Source: Pseudomonas hefeiensis
Lineage (GTDB): Bacteria; Pseudomonadota; Gammaproteobacteria; Pseudomonadales; Pseudomonadaceae
NCBI RefSeq assembly: GCF_030687835.1
Contig: NZ_CP117449.1
Coordinates: 186,001 to 250,000, forward strand
Direction: 5' to 3'
DNA: 64,000 nt
Within the stretch, counting starts at the first letter, position 1. Every line of letters begins with the position of its first letter. Both the position numbers and the translations under genes were made by a program. Below, one piece after another: positions 17,129 through 27,569 of this stretch. The notes beneath the pieces are model-generated. The model did not search any database. It was not told the origin of the DNA and saw only the letters and a program-made list of their open reading frames with translations.

Positions 17129-17908
17129 ATGAATATAACCGTACTGTTCATACATGGCGAATGGCTGTCTGCCGCCGCCTGGGATCATTTCTCCAGCCGC
17201 TATCGGGCATGTGGCTACACCTGCATTGCACCACCCTGGCCCTTATCGGAGGGGCCGCCAGAGAGGCTGCGCGAGGCGCCACATACCGACTTCCCAAGGC
17301 TTGGGATCACACAAATAATTGAGCACTATGCAGCGCTGATTCGGCGCATGCCTCAGCCCCCTTTGCTGATTGGCCACTCGCTGGGTGGCCTGCTCGTACA
17401 GATACTTTTGGACCGTGGTCTTGGCTGTGCCGGGGTATCGATTACAGCGATGCCCCCTCGTGGGTTAGTGCCTCGCTTGAGCATCCTCTACAAGGCGATC
17501 CCCATGCGCATGGCTTGGGGCAGTTGGAAGCGAGTCATGTATTTTCCGCTACGAGAATTTGCCCAACTTACTCGGGTTTTGGCGATCCAGGATCTTTCGC
17601 TGTTACATGCAAGCCATATCGTGCCAGCACCGGGGCGGATTTTCTTTGAAGCGGCTTTCGGTATTGGCACACATGTCGACTTTGCCAATGACTACAGAGC
17701 ACCGCTGCTGTTGATCGCCGCCGAGAACGATCACAGCATACGGCCATGCCTGGTGACGTCGAACTATCGGCAATACAATCGCTCGGCGGCCAGTACCTCG
17801 TTCAAGTGCTTTGCCGGGCACAGCCACTGGCTCATCGCCGAACCCGGTTGGGAGCAAATAGCTGACTACACAATTGAATGGGCGCAAACTCAACTGGGTC
17901 GCTTTTGA
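17129..17908 (+). CDS. Alpha/beta hydrolase
   Basis: The 259-residue protein has the alpha/beta hydrolase fold marks: oxyanion-region FIHGEWLSAAAWD, nucleophile elbow GHSLGG near residue 85, a charge-relay Asp in AAENDHSI, and catalytic His in FAGHSHWLI. The cap segment is short. TGGGA lies 6 bases before the ATG at 17129, which starts directly at the first beta strand (MNITVLFIHG); upstream in-frame ATGs (17117, 17036) are less likely. It closes the metabolic run just before the sensor kinase gene. Substrate unknown; esterase or lactonase activity is plausible. Confidence 0.82.
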   Translation: MNITVLFIHGEWLSAAAWDHFSSRYRACGYTCIAPPWPLSEGPPERLREAPHTDFPRLGITQIIEHYAALIRRMPQPPLLIGHSLGGLLVQILLDRGLGCAGVSITAMPPRGLVPRLSILYKAIPMRMAWGSWKRVMYFPLREFAQLTRVLAIQDLSLLHASHIVPAPGRIFFEAAFGIGTHVDFANDYRAPLLLIAAENDHSIRPCLVTSNYRQYNRSAASTSFKCFAGHSHWLIAEPGWEQIADYTIEWAQTQLGRF

Positions 17909-17927
17909 TTAATTTCAGGTTCGCGCG

Positions 17928-20900
17928 GTGATTAGCGTATCGGGCTTTTCCCCAGCCAAACAGCAGAAGCCAACCCCAGGAAATCGCTGGCGCACATGCA
18001 CGGCGCTGGCAATCTGTATGCTGTTGGTTAGCCTGCTATGTTTTAGTCCGGCCGTAACGGCCGCCGACTACTTACTGGACAAGCTGGAGCACCACCGCTG
18101 GACCGTCGCTGATGAAGGCCCCAATCAGGTCGGGGCCTTGGCTCAGACCCGAGACGGTTATCTCTGGCTTGGAACCAACGATTCGCTCTATCGCTTTGAT
18201 GGCCTGGACTTCGCGCGATACACACCGCCAGACGGCAATCCGCTGGGCATCATTTCCGTACTCAAGGCGGAGGATGAAGGCTTGTGGGCGGGTCTGCGTG
18301 CAGGAGGCATTAGCCTGATCACCGACACAGGCATAACCCATTACCCAGTCAGTGCAGGGTTGCCTGGCGGGGTGATCTATAGCATCGCCAAGGATCGCAG
18401 TGGCGCAGTCTGGATCGCCGCCAACGATGGTTTGGCGCGTTTTGACGGTAACGCGTGGCAACGTATCGGTACCGAGTGGAACTTTCCGGGGCGAAATGCC
18501 CGCGCTGTACTCGTCGACCGCGATGGCACGCTATGGGCAGCAAATGAAGATCGCCTTTTCTACCTGCCGTCAGGTGCCAAAGCGTTTATCGATGCAGGCA
18601 TTGCGGTGGGTTGGGTGAGTCATATGGCTCAGGCTCCAGATGGGGCCATCTGGATGGCAGAACGATATGGCGGTTCGCTGCGCCGAATCGTGCCAAACGA
18701 AGGCGATGCGGCTACCCAAGTGACCGTAATCGATGGTGCCAATGGTTTGTTATTCGACAGCACTGGGGCGCTATGGGTGGGAACCAGCGGTAAGGGCGTT
18801 CGCTATGTACACGCCTCTGCCAGCCTCAGTGCTCTATCGATAACTGACGTACGCAGTCACCAAGAAGAGTTCATGGCCAAGGATGGCTTGAGTGCAGATA
18901 TCGTTCTCCCATTACTCGAAGATGTTGACGGCAATATTTGGGTGGGGACTAGTGCCGGGCTAGACCGTTTTCGGCCAAGCGCTATGGTCTCGTCCGCATT
19001 TCCACACAACGCCCAGAATTTGGCATTGGTTGCCGGTACGGCAGGCAGTGTCTGGGCGGGTACCAGCAACCTACCGGCAATGCGTCTGAGCAGCACAGGG
19101 TTAGCCTCTGTGGATATACCGGCACCGATTAGTAATGCCTTCAATGATGTTAACGGTGATATCTGGATGGCTGGCAGCAAGGGTATCTGGCGTGCGCAAG
19201 GCGACGAAATCGAACGAGTCGCGTCATTGCCAACCCAGGATGGGCTTGACTCAGCCGTCCGCGCGATGACTCTCGATCAGGCAGGCAACCTGTGGGTTTC
19301 GATCAACCGCAAGGGTCTGTTCGTTCTTCGAAGCGGGCGTTGGTCAATGGTTGCGCCGCCTAATGCTGATCCAAGCCAGTTAATGCCTGTCACCGCTACC
19401 ACCGATCCTCTTGGCAGACTCTGGTTCGGCTATCGCAATAATCTGATTGTGACCCACGACGACCAGGTCCAACGACACTGGGGGGCAGACGAAGGCTTAA
19501 AGGTTGGTCATGTCACGGCGATGCTGCATCAGGGCCGCCTCACCTGGGTTGGTGGCCAGCGTGGAGTGGCCTTCTTCGATGGTGAGCGCTTCCACAGCCT
19601 TCACCTACCGGACAATGGGCTGTTCGACAATATCTACGCGATTCTAGCCGTACCTCCCAGAGAACCAGAAGGTGATGGGAGCTATGATCTCTGGCTCCAT
19701 GGCAAAGCCGGGGTTTATCAGTTGACCGCTCGTGAGGTAAAGCGCGCCATCGCTGACCCGCAATACCAGATACGTTACCGCAGCTATGAGGTGATCGGTG
19801 GCCTGGCCAATGACCCGCACCAAGTACTCCCATTGCCCACTGCAGTGCGTAGTACGGATGGACGTCTATGGTTCAGCACCAGTAAGGGCGTGACTTGGAT
19901 TGATCCGACTCGCTATGTGCAGAGTAAAGCGGCGCCCAAGGTAGTCATCCAATCGCTCAATGTCGATGGTAAGGAGCCCCGACCAAGTGAGCTGTCACAA
20001 CTGGGCGCAGAGCCAAAGAGAATCGAAATCTCTTATGCAGCGCTTAGTCTCTCAGGCATGCAAGGTTTGCACTTTCGCTATCTGTTAGAGGGGGTCGACA
20101 CGGACTGGCAGCAGGCGGGTTCAAAACGTAGTGCCATCTATACGGGGCTCGGCCCCGGGGATTATCGGTTCCGCGTATTAGCCTCCAATCAGGATGGAAT
20201 ACTGAGCACCGAGGAGGCCGTGCTCAGCTTCAGTATTCGACCCGTTTTCTACCGCACCCCACTATTTATAGTGTTGAGCGGTCTAGCAGTGGCGATTATT
20301 TTGTGGATGCTGCATCGGTTCAATATTCGCCGTTCAGCCCAGCATCTGCGTGACCGTCTTGAGGAGCGACATGCCGAGCGCGAGCGAATCGCCCGTGAGC
20401 TGCATGACACCCTACTCCAGGGTGTGCAGGGTCTTATGTTGAGTTTCCAGGCGGCCACTGAGCAAATCCCCAGTACTCATCCAGCACGATCCAAAATGGA
20501 GAGAGCGCTAGATCGCGCAGATCAGGTTTTGGTGGAGGCACGAGAGCGGGTGAGTAATCTGCGTGATCTGAACGAGCCTGCTCTGAATCTGATCGATGCA
20601 TTTGCCGCTGTCACGAGTGAGCTGCAGCTAGAAGGCAGTACGCGCTTTACCCTGAACAGCCACGGCACGCCACTGCCACTGCACCCTATAGTCGGAGAAG
20701 AAAGCTACCGGATAGGCTGTGAAGCGATCATGAACGCCTTTCGACATGCCAATGCGCAGAACGTGGAAATCTGGATCGTCTACACCAGGCACGCATTTCA
20801 GCTAAGCGTTGGCGATAATGGTAGCGGCATCGACCCACAGTATCTGCCGCCCAATATCCGCCCCGATCACTGGGGCTTACATGGCATGCTGGAGCGGGCC

Positions 20901-21044
20901 CAAAAAATAGGCGGCCGGCTGTCTATTCAAAGAGGAGCCCACAGTGGCACTGAGATTCAACTGACTGTACCCGCATTAACGGCCTACCGACGTATCCCGC
21001 GACGTCTCAAGTGGCTACGTGTATTGACTCAATTGAGGCCCTAA
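17928..21044 (+). CDS. Beta-propeller sensor histidine kinase (two-component propeller / Y_Y_Y / HisKA_3)
   Basis: The 1038-residue protein begins with a signal/membrane helix (residues ~23-43). About 600 residues of two-component regulator propeller repeats follow (GYLWLGTNDSLYRFDG, GAVWIAANDGLARFDG, GNIWVGTSAGLDRFRP), then a Y_Y_Y domain (FRYLLEGVDTDWQQAG). A membrane helix lies at ~775-795, then a HisKA_3 dimerisation domain with the phospho-His in ARELHDTLLQGVQG (residue ~826) and an HATPase_c domain (VGDNGSGID, GLHGMLERA). It senses a periplasmic ligand. The start codon is a GTG. The cognate NarL-type regulator begins 3 bp after its stop, and the upstream genes are likely targets. Confidence 0.9.
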   Translation: MISVSGFSPAKQQKPTPGNRWRTCTALAICMLLVSLLCFSPAVTAADYLLDKLEHHRWTVADEGPNQVGALAQTRDGYLWLGTNDSLYRFDGLDFARYTPPDGNPLGIISVLKAEDEGLWAGLRAGGISLITDTGITHYPVSAGLPGGVIYSIAKDRSGAVWIAANDGLARFDGNAWQRIGTEWNFPGRNARAVLVDRDGTLWAANEDRLFYLPSGAKAFIDAGIAVGWVSHMAQAPDGAIWMAERYGGSLRRIVPNEGDAATQVTVIDGANGLLFDSTGALWVGTSGKGVRYVHASASLSALSITDVRSHQEEFMAKDGLSADIVLPLLEDVDGNIWVGTSAGLDRFRPSAMVSSAFPHNAQNLALVAGTAGSVWAGTSNLPAMRLSSTGLASVDIPAPISNAFNDVNGDIWMAGSKGIWRAQGDEIERVASLPTQDGLDSAVRAMTLDQAGNLWVSINRKGLFVLRSGRWSMVAPPNADPSQLMPVTATTDPLGRLWFGYRNNLIVTHDDQVQRHWGADEGLKVGHVTAMLHQGRLTWVGGQRGVAFFDGERFHSLHLPDNGLFDNIYAILAVPPREPEGDGSYDLWLHGKAGVYQLTAREVKRAIADPQYQIRYRSYEVIGGLANDPHQVLPLPTAVRSTDGRLWFSTSKGVTWIDPTRYVQSKAAPKVVIQSLNVDGKEPRPSELSQLGAEPKRIEISYAALSLSGMQGLHFRYLLEGVDTDWQQAGSKRSAIYTGLGPGDYRFRVLASNQDGILSTEEAVLSFSIRPVFYRTPLFIVLSGLAVAIILWMLHRFNIRRSAQHLRDRLEERHAERERIARELHDTLLQGVQGLMLSFQAATEQIPSTHPARSKMERALDRADQVLVEARERVSNLRDLNEPALNLIDAFAAVTSELQLEGSTRFTLNSHGTPLPLHPIVGEESYRIGCEAIMNAFRHANAQNVEIWIVYTRHAFQLSVGDNGSGIDPQYLPPNIRPDHWGLHGMLERAQKIGGRLSIQRGAHSGTEIQLTVPALTAYRRIPRRLKWLRVLTQLRP

Positions 21045-21046
21045 GC

Positions 21047-21679
21047 GTGCACCCGGAGAATGAACAGATACGCGTGCTGGTCGTCGATGACCACCCTCTG
21101 CTGCGCGAGGGTATAGCTGCCGTCCTTGAAGCCCAATCAGACATAGTGCTGGTCGGCGAGGCGACCAATGGCTGCGAAGCGCTTCAGCTATTTCGCGCGC
21201 TGCGCCCGGACGTCACCCTGATGGATCTACAAATGCCCGAGATGGATGGCATTGAGGCGATTCATGCCATTCGCGCCGAGTTTCCTCGCGCCCGCATTGC
21301 CATCCTGACCACCTATCGGGGTGATGTACGGGCATTGCATGCAATCAAGGCGGGAGCTCTCGGCTACTTATTGAAAAGTAGTCTGCGCAAGGAACTGCTG
21401 GATGCCATCCGCTCCATTGCTGCCGGCAAGCGCCATATCCCGGCAGAGATAGCTGTTGAACTGGCTGATCACTTAAGCCACGACTCCCTGACCGCTCGTG
21501 AAATCCAGGTCCTGCAATGTGTCGCTATGGGTAAACCCAACAAGCAAATCGCGACGGAACTCATGATCGCGGAGGACACCATCAAGGGGCATTTAAGAAG
21601 CATCATGGACAAGTTGGGTGCCAACAATCGCACCCACGCGGTCATCCTCGGCATTCAGCGCGGCATCATCACTGTGTGA
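21047..21679 (+). CDS. NarL/FixJ-type response regulator
   Basis: The 210-residue protein has a receiver domain (VLVVDDHPLLREG; phospho-acceptor Asp in LMDLQMPEMDG near residue 60; conserved Lys in YLLKSSLRKE) and a C-terminal LuxR-type HTH (LTAREIQVLQCVAMGKPNKQIA ... TIKGHLRSIMDKL). I chose the GTG at 21047, which has GAGG 8 bases upstream; another GTG at 21011 lies inside the kinase gene. It is the obvious partner of the preceding kinase. A strong GC hairpin follows its stop. Confidence 0.92.
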   Translation: MHPENEQIRVLVVDDHPLLREGIAAVLEAQSDIVLVGEATNGCEALQLFRALRPDVTLMDLQMPEMDGIEAIHAIRAEFPRARIAILTTYRGDVRALHAIKAGALGYLLKSSLRKELLDAIRSIAAGKRHIPAEIAVELADHLSHDSLTAREIQVLQCVAMGKPNKQIATELMIAEDTIKGHLRSIMDKLGANNRTHAVILGIQRGIITV

Positions 21680-21693
21680 TACCCCACTTTTGA

Positions 21694-21711
21694 GGGGGGC
21701 GTGCGCCCCCC
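21694..21711 (+). terminator. Intrinsic terminator after the two-component pair
   Basis: GGGGGGCG and CGCCCCCC form a perfect 8-bp stem, 15 bp past the response regulator stop, followed by the T-rich ATTGTTGTCTT. This ends the kinase-regulator transcript before the AraC gene. Confidence 0.7.
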
Positions 21712-21787
21712 ATTGTTGTCTTATGCGCGATCAGTGCACGGCATAGCATGGTGCCAGGACCCAAAAGATCCACAGTGGAGCACAGCC

Positions 21788-22336
21788 ATGCGTGCCACCT
21801 TGCATGCCGTTACCCCGGCAACCGCAGTAGACCGCCTGAATCAGCGCTGTATTTCCGACGAAACGTATGATGGCGTCATGCAATTGCTTAGCGAGGCTCA
21901 AGCGCACCTGAGCATCGATCGTGACTCAGCCTGCCTATGCCTGACCCGTGCCCTGGTCATGATGCAAAAGAGCGATAGCCAGTTAAAAAGCCGCCATGGC
22001 TGCCTATCCAGTTGGCAAACTAAACGGGTGGTTGACTACATCGACGCTAACCTCGACTCATCAATACGCACAAATCAGATGGCTGCTGTTCTAAGCCTGA
22101 GTGTCAGCTACTTCTCGCATGCTTTCAAAAATACCTTTGGTGTAACGCCGCTGCTTTACGTCGCACGTCGGCGCATCGAATCTGCTCGACAGATCATGCT
22201 CACGACCGACTCCTCGCTGACCGACATCGCCCACAGCCACGGATTCTGTGACCAATCCCATTTCATCCGTACCTTCCGCCGCCAGATCGGGGTTACACCT
22301 CAGGCTTGGCGGCGGTTGTGCGATGCAGGGTTATAG
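21788..22336 (+). CDS. AraC-family transcriptional regulator
   Basis: The 182-residue protein has a short N-terminal region and a C-terminal AraC DNA-binding domain with two HTH units: DSSIRTNQMAAVLSLSVSYFSHAFKNTFGV and SLTDIAHSHGFCDQSHFIRTFRR, ending GVTPQAWRR. There is no room for a cupin sensor domain. GTGGAG with 7-base spacing supports the ATG at 21788; a GTG at 21701 lies inside the terminator hairpin and is rejected. It is convergent with the gabD-like gene. It may work with the adjacent two-component system on the 12.9-17.9 kb genes. Confidence 0.87.
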   Translation: MRATLHAVTPATAVDRLNQRCISDETYDGVMQLLSEAQAHLSIDRDSACLCLTRALVMMQKSDSQLKSRHGCLSSWQTKRVVDYIDANLDSSIRTNQMAAVLSLSVSYFSHAFKNTFGVTPLLYVARRRIESARQIMLTTDSSLTDIAHSHGFCDQSHFIRTFRRQIGVTPQAWRRLCDAGL

Positions 22337-22408
22337 TCCACTGGATTGAACCAGGTATGTGGACTCTCCTCACAAGCAGTGAGAAAAGTTTTACTGCATT
22401 TGAGAGCC

Positions 22409-23851
22409 TCATACGCTCAGACACACGTATTTGATCTCCAAGTAATCCTCGATACCGTACTTGGAGCCTTCACGGCCCAAGCCCGAGGCCTTGATACCGC
22501 CGAACGGCGCGACCTCATTGGAAATAAGACCGGTATTGACGCCGACCATACCGTATTCCAGGGCTTCAACTACACGGAATACACGTCCCAGGTCGCGGGC
22601 ATAGAAGTACGAGGCCAGGCCAAATTCGGTGTCGTTGGACATCGCGATTACGTCGGCTTCGTCTTTGAAGCGGAACAGCGGTGCCAGCGGGCCGAACGTT
22701 TCTTCCTTCGCCACGGCGGCGTTGTTTGGTACGTCGATCAGGATGGTCGGCTCAAAGAAGTTGCCTTCGATAGACTTGCCGCCGGAAAGCACGGTGGCGC
22801 CTTTGGAAACAGCGTCGGCGATATGTTCTTTAACCTTGGCCACGGCTTTTTCGTCGATCAGCGGACCAGTGGTGGTGCCGTCCTCCAGACCGTTGCCGAT
22901 CTTGAGTTGGGACACCGCCACTTTCAGCTTCTCGGCAAACGCGTCGTAGACCGAATCCTGAATATACAGGCGGTTGGCGCAGACGCAGGTCTGGCCATTG
23001 TTGCGGTATTTGGAAATGATCGCGCCTTCAACGGCCTTATCCAGATCCGCATCGTCGAACACGATGAACGGTGCGTTGCCGCCCAGTTCCAGGGACACTT
23101 TCTTGATGTCCTTTGCGCACTCAGCCATCAACTGGCAACCGACTTCGGTCGAGCCAGTGAAAGACAATTTACGCACGATCGGGTTGCTGGTCAGCTCGCC
23201 ACCAATGTCACCGGCGCTGCCGGAGACCACGCTGAACACGCCAGCAGGAATGCCCGCACGCTGGGCCAGTTCAGCCAGAGCAAAAGCCGAGAATGGCGTT
23301 TGTGAGGCCGGCTTCAGCACCATGGTGCAACCGGCGGCCAGCGCCGGGCCGGCTTTACGGGTGATCATCGCGGCCGGAAAGTTCCACGGGGTGATTGCAG
23401 CGGTCACACCGATCGGCTGCTTGATCACGATCAGGCGCTTGTCTGGCTGGTGGCCGGGAATCACATCACCGTAGATGCGCTTGGCTTCTTCGGCGAACCA
23501 TTCGATGAAGGAAGCGGCGTGGACGATTTCGCCCTTGGCTTCGGACAATGGTTTGCCTTGTTCCAGGGTCATCAGGCGAGCGAGGTCGTCCTGGTTTTCG
23601 ATGATCAGTTCGAACCAGCGACGCAGCGTGTTTGCACGTTCTTTGGCGGTCAGTGCGCGCCAGGCCGGCAGCGCGTTGTCAGCAGCTTCGATGGCGCGGC
23701 GGGTTTCGGCAGCGCCCATTTTCGGCACGGTACCCAGAATGTCGCCCGTTGCCGGATTGTTGACCTTGATCGTCTGACCATTGTCCGCATCAACCCACGT
23801 GCCATTGATGAAGGCTTGCTGGCGGAATAGCTGGGTGTCTTTGAGTTGCAT
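22409..23851 (-). CDS. Succinate-semialdehyde dehydrogenase paralogue (GabD-like)
   Basis: The 480-residue aldehyde dehydrogenase has the catalytic Glu in LELGGNAPF and the catalytic Cys in NGQTCVCANR, plus the NAD(P)-binding ITPWNFPAAM. By eye it differs from the gabD product at 28004 in about 38 of 480 positions (~92% identity). It would oxidise succinate semialdehyde or a similar aldehyde. GGAG precedes the ATG at 23851; the longer frame is not supported. It lies downstream of an acetolactate-synthase-like gene on the same strand (75 bp gap), away from gabT, so its substrate may differ. Confidence 0.9.
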   Translation of the reverse strand: MQLKDTQLFRQQAFINGTWVDADNGQTIKVNNPATGDILGTVPKMGAAETRRAIEAADNALPAWRALTAKERANTLRRWFELIIENQDDLARLMTLEQGKPLSEAKGEIVHAASFIEWFAEEAKRIYGDVIPGHQPDKRLIVIKQPIGVTAAITPWNFPAAMITRKAGPALAAGCTMVLKPASQTPFSAFALAELAQRAGIPAGVFSVVSGSAGDIGGELTSNPIVRKLSFTGSTEVGCQLMAECAKDIKKVSLELGGNAPFIVFDDADLDKAVEGAIISKYRNNGQTCVCANRLYIQDSVYDAFAEKLKVAVSQLKIGNGLEDGTTTGPLIDEKAVAKVKEHIADAVSKGATVLSGGKSIEGNFFEPTILIDVPNNAAVAKEETFGPLAPLFRFKDEADVIAMSNDTEFGLASYFYARDLGRVFRVVEALEYGMVGVNTGLISNEVAPFGGIKASGLGREGSKYGIEDYLEIKYVCLSV

Positions 23852-23926
23852 GATGAACTCCGATTTCAGTACAGAAAGACTGGCGGCACCGCAATGTCGC
23901 CATAAAGACAAACGAGTCTCGAGAGA

Positions 23927-25570
23927 TCAGACCAGAGCGCTTCTTCTCTTGAGCTCACTGTTGAGAATGAAGTCATTTTCCGAGTAGTCCACCGGGCAAT
24001 CGATCACGTGCACGCCCGGCTCACTGATGCAATGCTGCAGCAGTGTCAGGAAGCCGTCGGCGCTTTCCACTCGATGGCCCTTGGCACCGTAGCTTTGCGC
24101 ATATATGACGAAGTCCGGGTTGCCATAGTCCAGGCCAAAATCGGTGAAGCCCATGTTCGCCTGCTTCCAGCGGATCATGCCGTAGCCGTCGTCGCGCAAG
24201 ATGATGACCGTCAGATTCATCTTCAGGCGTACCGCTGTCTCCAATTCTTGGCTATTCATCATGAAGCCACCGTCACCACACACCGCGACCACCGGCCGAT
24301 CCGGGCAGACCAGATGCGCAGCCATCGCCGACGGCAGGCCCGCGCCCATGCTCGCCAGAGCGTTGTCCAATAACACAGTGTTGGGTTTGTGGGCCTTGTA
24401 GTTGCGCGCGAACCAGATTTTGTAGATGCCATTGTCCAGCGCGACGACGCCTTCGGACGGCAAGGCACGACGCACGTCAGCGACGAAGCGCTGCGGGTAG
24501 ATCGGGAAGCGGTTGTCGCAAGCGCCCTCGATGATGTGCTCTTCGTTGGCTTCCCGAATCGCCATCAGCCGGCTGAAGTCCCAATGTTCCTGAATTTGCA
24601 GCGCTTCGCCGATCTGCCACACGGCGTTGGCGATGTCACCGACCACTTCGATTTGCGGGAAGTACACAGGGTCAACTTCGGCCGAGCGGAAGTTGATGTG
24701 GATCACTTCGGTACCGCCACGGACCATAAAAAACGGCGGCTTTTCGATGACATCGTGGCCTATGTTGACGATCAGATCGGCGGCCTCGACGGCGCGATGA
24801 ACGAAGTCGCCAGCGGACAGCGCGGCATTGCCGAGAAAGCGCGGATGACGCTCATCTACCACGCCTTTGCCCATTTGCGTGGTGACAAACGGGATACCGG
24901 TATTGTCGATCAGTTGCTTGAGAACCTTGGCGGTCATCTTGCGATTGGCACCGGCTCCAATCACCAGGATCGGGCTGCGTGCGGCTTGAATTTTCTGCAC
25001 GGCCGCGTCGATTGCCTTGTGCTCTGCCAAGGGACGACGGTGCAGGCTTGGAGGGACCGGCATACTCTCGGTCTGTTCGGCAGCGATGTCTTCAGGTAAC
25101 TCCAGATGCACAGCGCCGGGCTTTTCTTCTTCAGCCAGGCGAAAGGCTTCACGCACCCGTGATGGAATGTTGTCGGCGGACGCCAACTGATGGGTGTACT
25201 TGGTCAGCGGTTGCATCATGCCGACCACATCGAGAATCTGGAATCGGCCCTGTTTGGACTTCTTGATCGGTTTCTGGCCCGTGATCATCAGCATCGGCAT
25301 GCCGCCCAGATACGCGTACGCACCCGCGGTTACCAGATTAGTTGCCCCCGGTCCCAAGGTAGCCAGGCTTACGCCGGTCTTGCCGGTCAGCCGGCCATAG
25401 GTGGCCGCCATGAAACCCGCGGACTGCTCATGGCGAGTCAATACCAGCTTGATACTGGAGCGGCGCAATGACTCCAGCAGGTCCAGGTTTTCTTCACCGG
25501 GAATACCGAACACATACTCGACACCTTCGTTCTCCAGGCATTGCACGACGACATCCGCGGCCTTGGCCAT
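23927..25570 (-). CDS. Acetolactate-synthase-like thiamine diphosphate enzyme
   Basis: The 547-residue enzyme has the ThDP-enzyme layout: an N-terminal pyrimidine-binding domain with the activating Glu in LVLTRHEQSAGFMAATYGR, a central domain, and a C-terminal pyrophosphate-binding motif CGDGGFMMNSQELETA. The length and opening (VVQCLENEGVEYVFGIPGEENLDLLESL) match the catabolic acetolactate synthase group; there is no small subunit gene nearby. The product could be acetolactate or a related 2-hydroxy-ketone. It is the second of four minus-strand genes that probably form one operon. Confidence 0.87.
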   Translation of the reverse strand: MAKAADVVVQCLENEGVEYVFGIPGEENLDLLESLRRSSIKLVLTRHEQSAGFMAATYGRLTGKTGVSLATLGPGATNLVTAGAYAYLGGMPMLMITGQKPIKKSKQGRFQILDVVGMMQPLTKYTHQLASADNIPSRVREAFRLAEEEKPGAVHLELPEDIAAEQTESMPVPPSLHRRPLAEHKAIDAAVQKIQAARSPILVIGAGANRKMTAKVLKQLIDNTGIPFVTTQMGKGVVDERHPRFLGNAALSAGDFVHRAVEAADLIVNIGHDVIEKPPFFMVRGGTEVIHINFRSAEVDPVYFPQIEVVGDIANAVWQIGEALQIQEHWDFSRLMAIREANEEHIIEGACDNRFPIYPQRFVADVRRALPSEGVVALDNGIYKIWFARNYKAHKPNTVLLDNALASMGAGLPSAMAAHLVCPDRPVVAVCGDGGFMMNSQELETAVRLKMNLTVIILRDDGYGMIRWKQANMGFTDFGLDYGNPDFVIYAQSYGAKGHRVESADGFLTLLQHCISEPGVHVIDCPVDYSENDFILNSELKRRSALV

Positions 25571-25619
25571 TTCTCCACCTCAGTATCTGTGAGTGACATA
25601 GCAAGCCACTGTGAAAGTC

Positions 25620-25931
25620 TTAGAAAGCAGCATTCCCCATGGCAAATGCCGCCCCCTCGATGTGATAGACCGTCGGCTCTTCCGAGAAGTATTCCTCTAA
25701 ACCTGCCATGAACACCTGATGGTCCTCACTCGCTTCGAAGCCCGTGTGGTCCTCGAGCGAGCGCCTGCGCACGATGAGGTTGAGTACCTGGGGCGTTTCG
25801 ATGCCTTGCGCGAGCATGTGGCCGCCGTAACCCATTGCGCGTTTGAGCAACGGTTCGACGTCGGCAAATGCACGTTTGAAACTTTCAATGCGTTCTTTGT
25901 GAACGGGGAGCAGAGCGATTTCATAGATCAT
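25620..25931 (-). CDS. ABM-domain small protein
   Basis: The 103-residue product (MIYEIALLPVHKERIESFKRAF ... GYGGHMLAQGIETPQVLNLIVR ... DHQVFMAGLEEYF) looks like a single antibiotic-biosynthesis-monooxygenase-type alpha+beta domain. GGAGG with 6-base spacing identifies the ATG at 25931. It sits 49 bp upstream of the acetolactate-synthase-like gene on the same strand. Such domains act as cofactor-free monooxygenases or dimeric binding folds; no active-site assignment can be made. Confidence 0.75.
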   Translation of the reverse strand: MIYEIALLPVHKERIESFKRAFADVEPLLKRAMGYGGHMLAQGIETPQVLNLIVRRRSLEDHTGFEASEDHQVFMAGLEEYFSEEPTVYHIEGAAFAMGNAAF

Positions 25932-25968
25932 GGCGTCCTCCAAAAATGACTTAAACGGTTAAGTACTG

Positions 25969-26943
<975 letters not shown>

Positions 26944-27532
26944 GATAGATCCTCGCATCTATAGGCTTGCGCATATTCGAGCCGAGCATGTTTCAGCGTG
27001 GGAGTCACAAAGAGGTCGTAGGCTGCGCCCTTGCTTGTTCCTCGGCCGCCGGGAGATAAGAGGATATTGCCGAGCGGTAGTAACTTGCATTGGACCAAAC
27101 TGTGGTTTTGGAATCAGTTTGCTGCGATCAATCCGGATGCGCAGACGTGCTGCAGGGCGGAGCGTGCTGGCGGGACTTCGGATACCACATTGAGCAGACC
27201 GTAGCGCAGATCGCAACCTTGGAGCGTATGTCCATAACCGGTACGTTAGCGGCGTTGAGGCGCTGTCTCGCATAGCCAACACGCCGGGCTACAACACCTC
27301 GACGGACCCCATGGATCTGCTCTGTGAGTGTCTGGGGTGCGAGTTGGGCGACTTACTGAAACGGGTAACTGAGTTATCTGGAGAAGGCTGGAGTAACGCC
27401 TTGCGCGTTACAGCTCAGAAAAGCCATTAGTGTCCACCAACGCCCAGTAGGTAAGGGCGGTGGTCAAAAGGGTGTCGATACATTCCGAGTGCCAGCTTAG
27501 ATGGGCACAGAATGGACACATTTTGGACACAT
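26944..27532. other. Gene-poor stretch beside tRNA-Arg, probably mobile-element debris
   Basis: Nearly 600 bp hold no convincing gene. There is a possible XRE remnant (27194-27430) and a direct repeat TGGACACATTTTGGACACAT (27513-27532) next to the tRNA terminator. Decayed sequence at the 3' end of a tRNA gene is typical of a lost integrative element, but I find no integrase and no clear second attachment site. Confidence 0.4.
27194..27430 (+). pseudogene. Possible remnant of a small XRE-type regulator
   Basis: An open frame without an early start codon contains GYNTSTDPMDLLCECLGCELGDLL, which resembles the end of small XRE/HTH_26 regulators (a 'LCxxLGCxxGDLL' tail). The expected N-terminal HTH is not readable in the same frame. 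I take it as a decayed fragment; only the tail supports this. It lies in the gene-poor stretch beside the tRNA. Confidence 0.35.
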
Positions 27533-27569
27533 GAAAAACAAAAGGGCCTAGGTTTTCACCTAAGCCCTT
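27533..27569 (-). terminator. Intrinsic terminator of tRNA-Arg
   Basis: AAGGGCCTAGGT (27542-27553) pairs with ACCTAAGCCCTT (27558-27569) with one mismatch and a 4-nt loop. On the minus strand it is followed by TTTTGTTTTT. It sits 8 bp past the tRNA 3' end. Confidence 0.8.

Noticed and set aside
26959..27282. A 107-residue minus-strand frame and overlapping plus-strand frames near the tRNA
   Set aside because: Arg/Ser-rich composition without domains; only the XRE-like tail at 27311-27430 looked meaningful.
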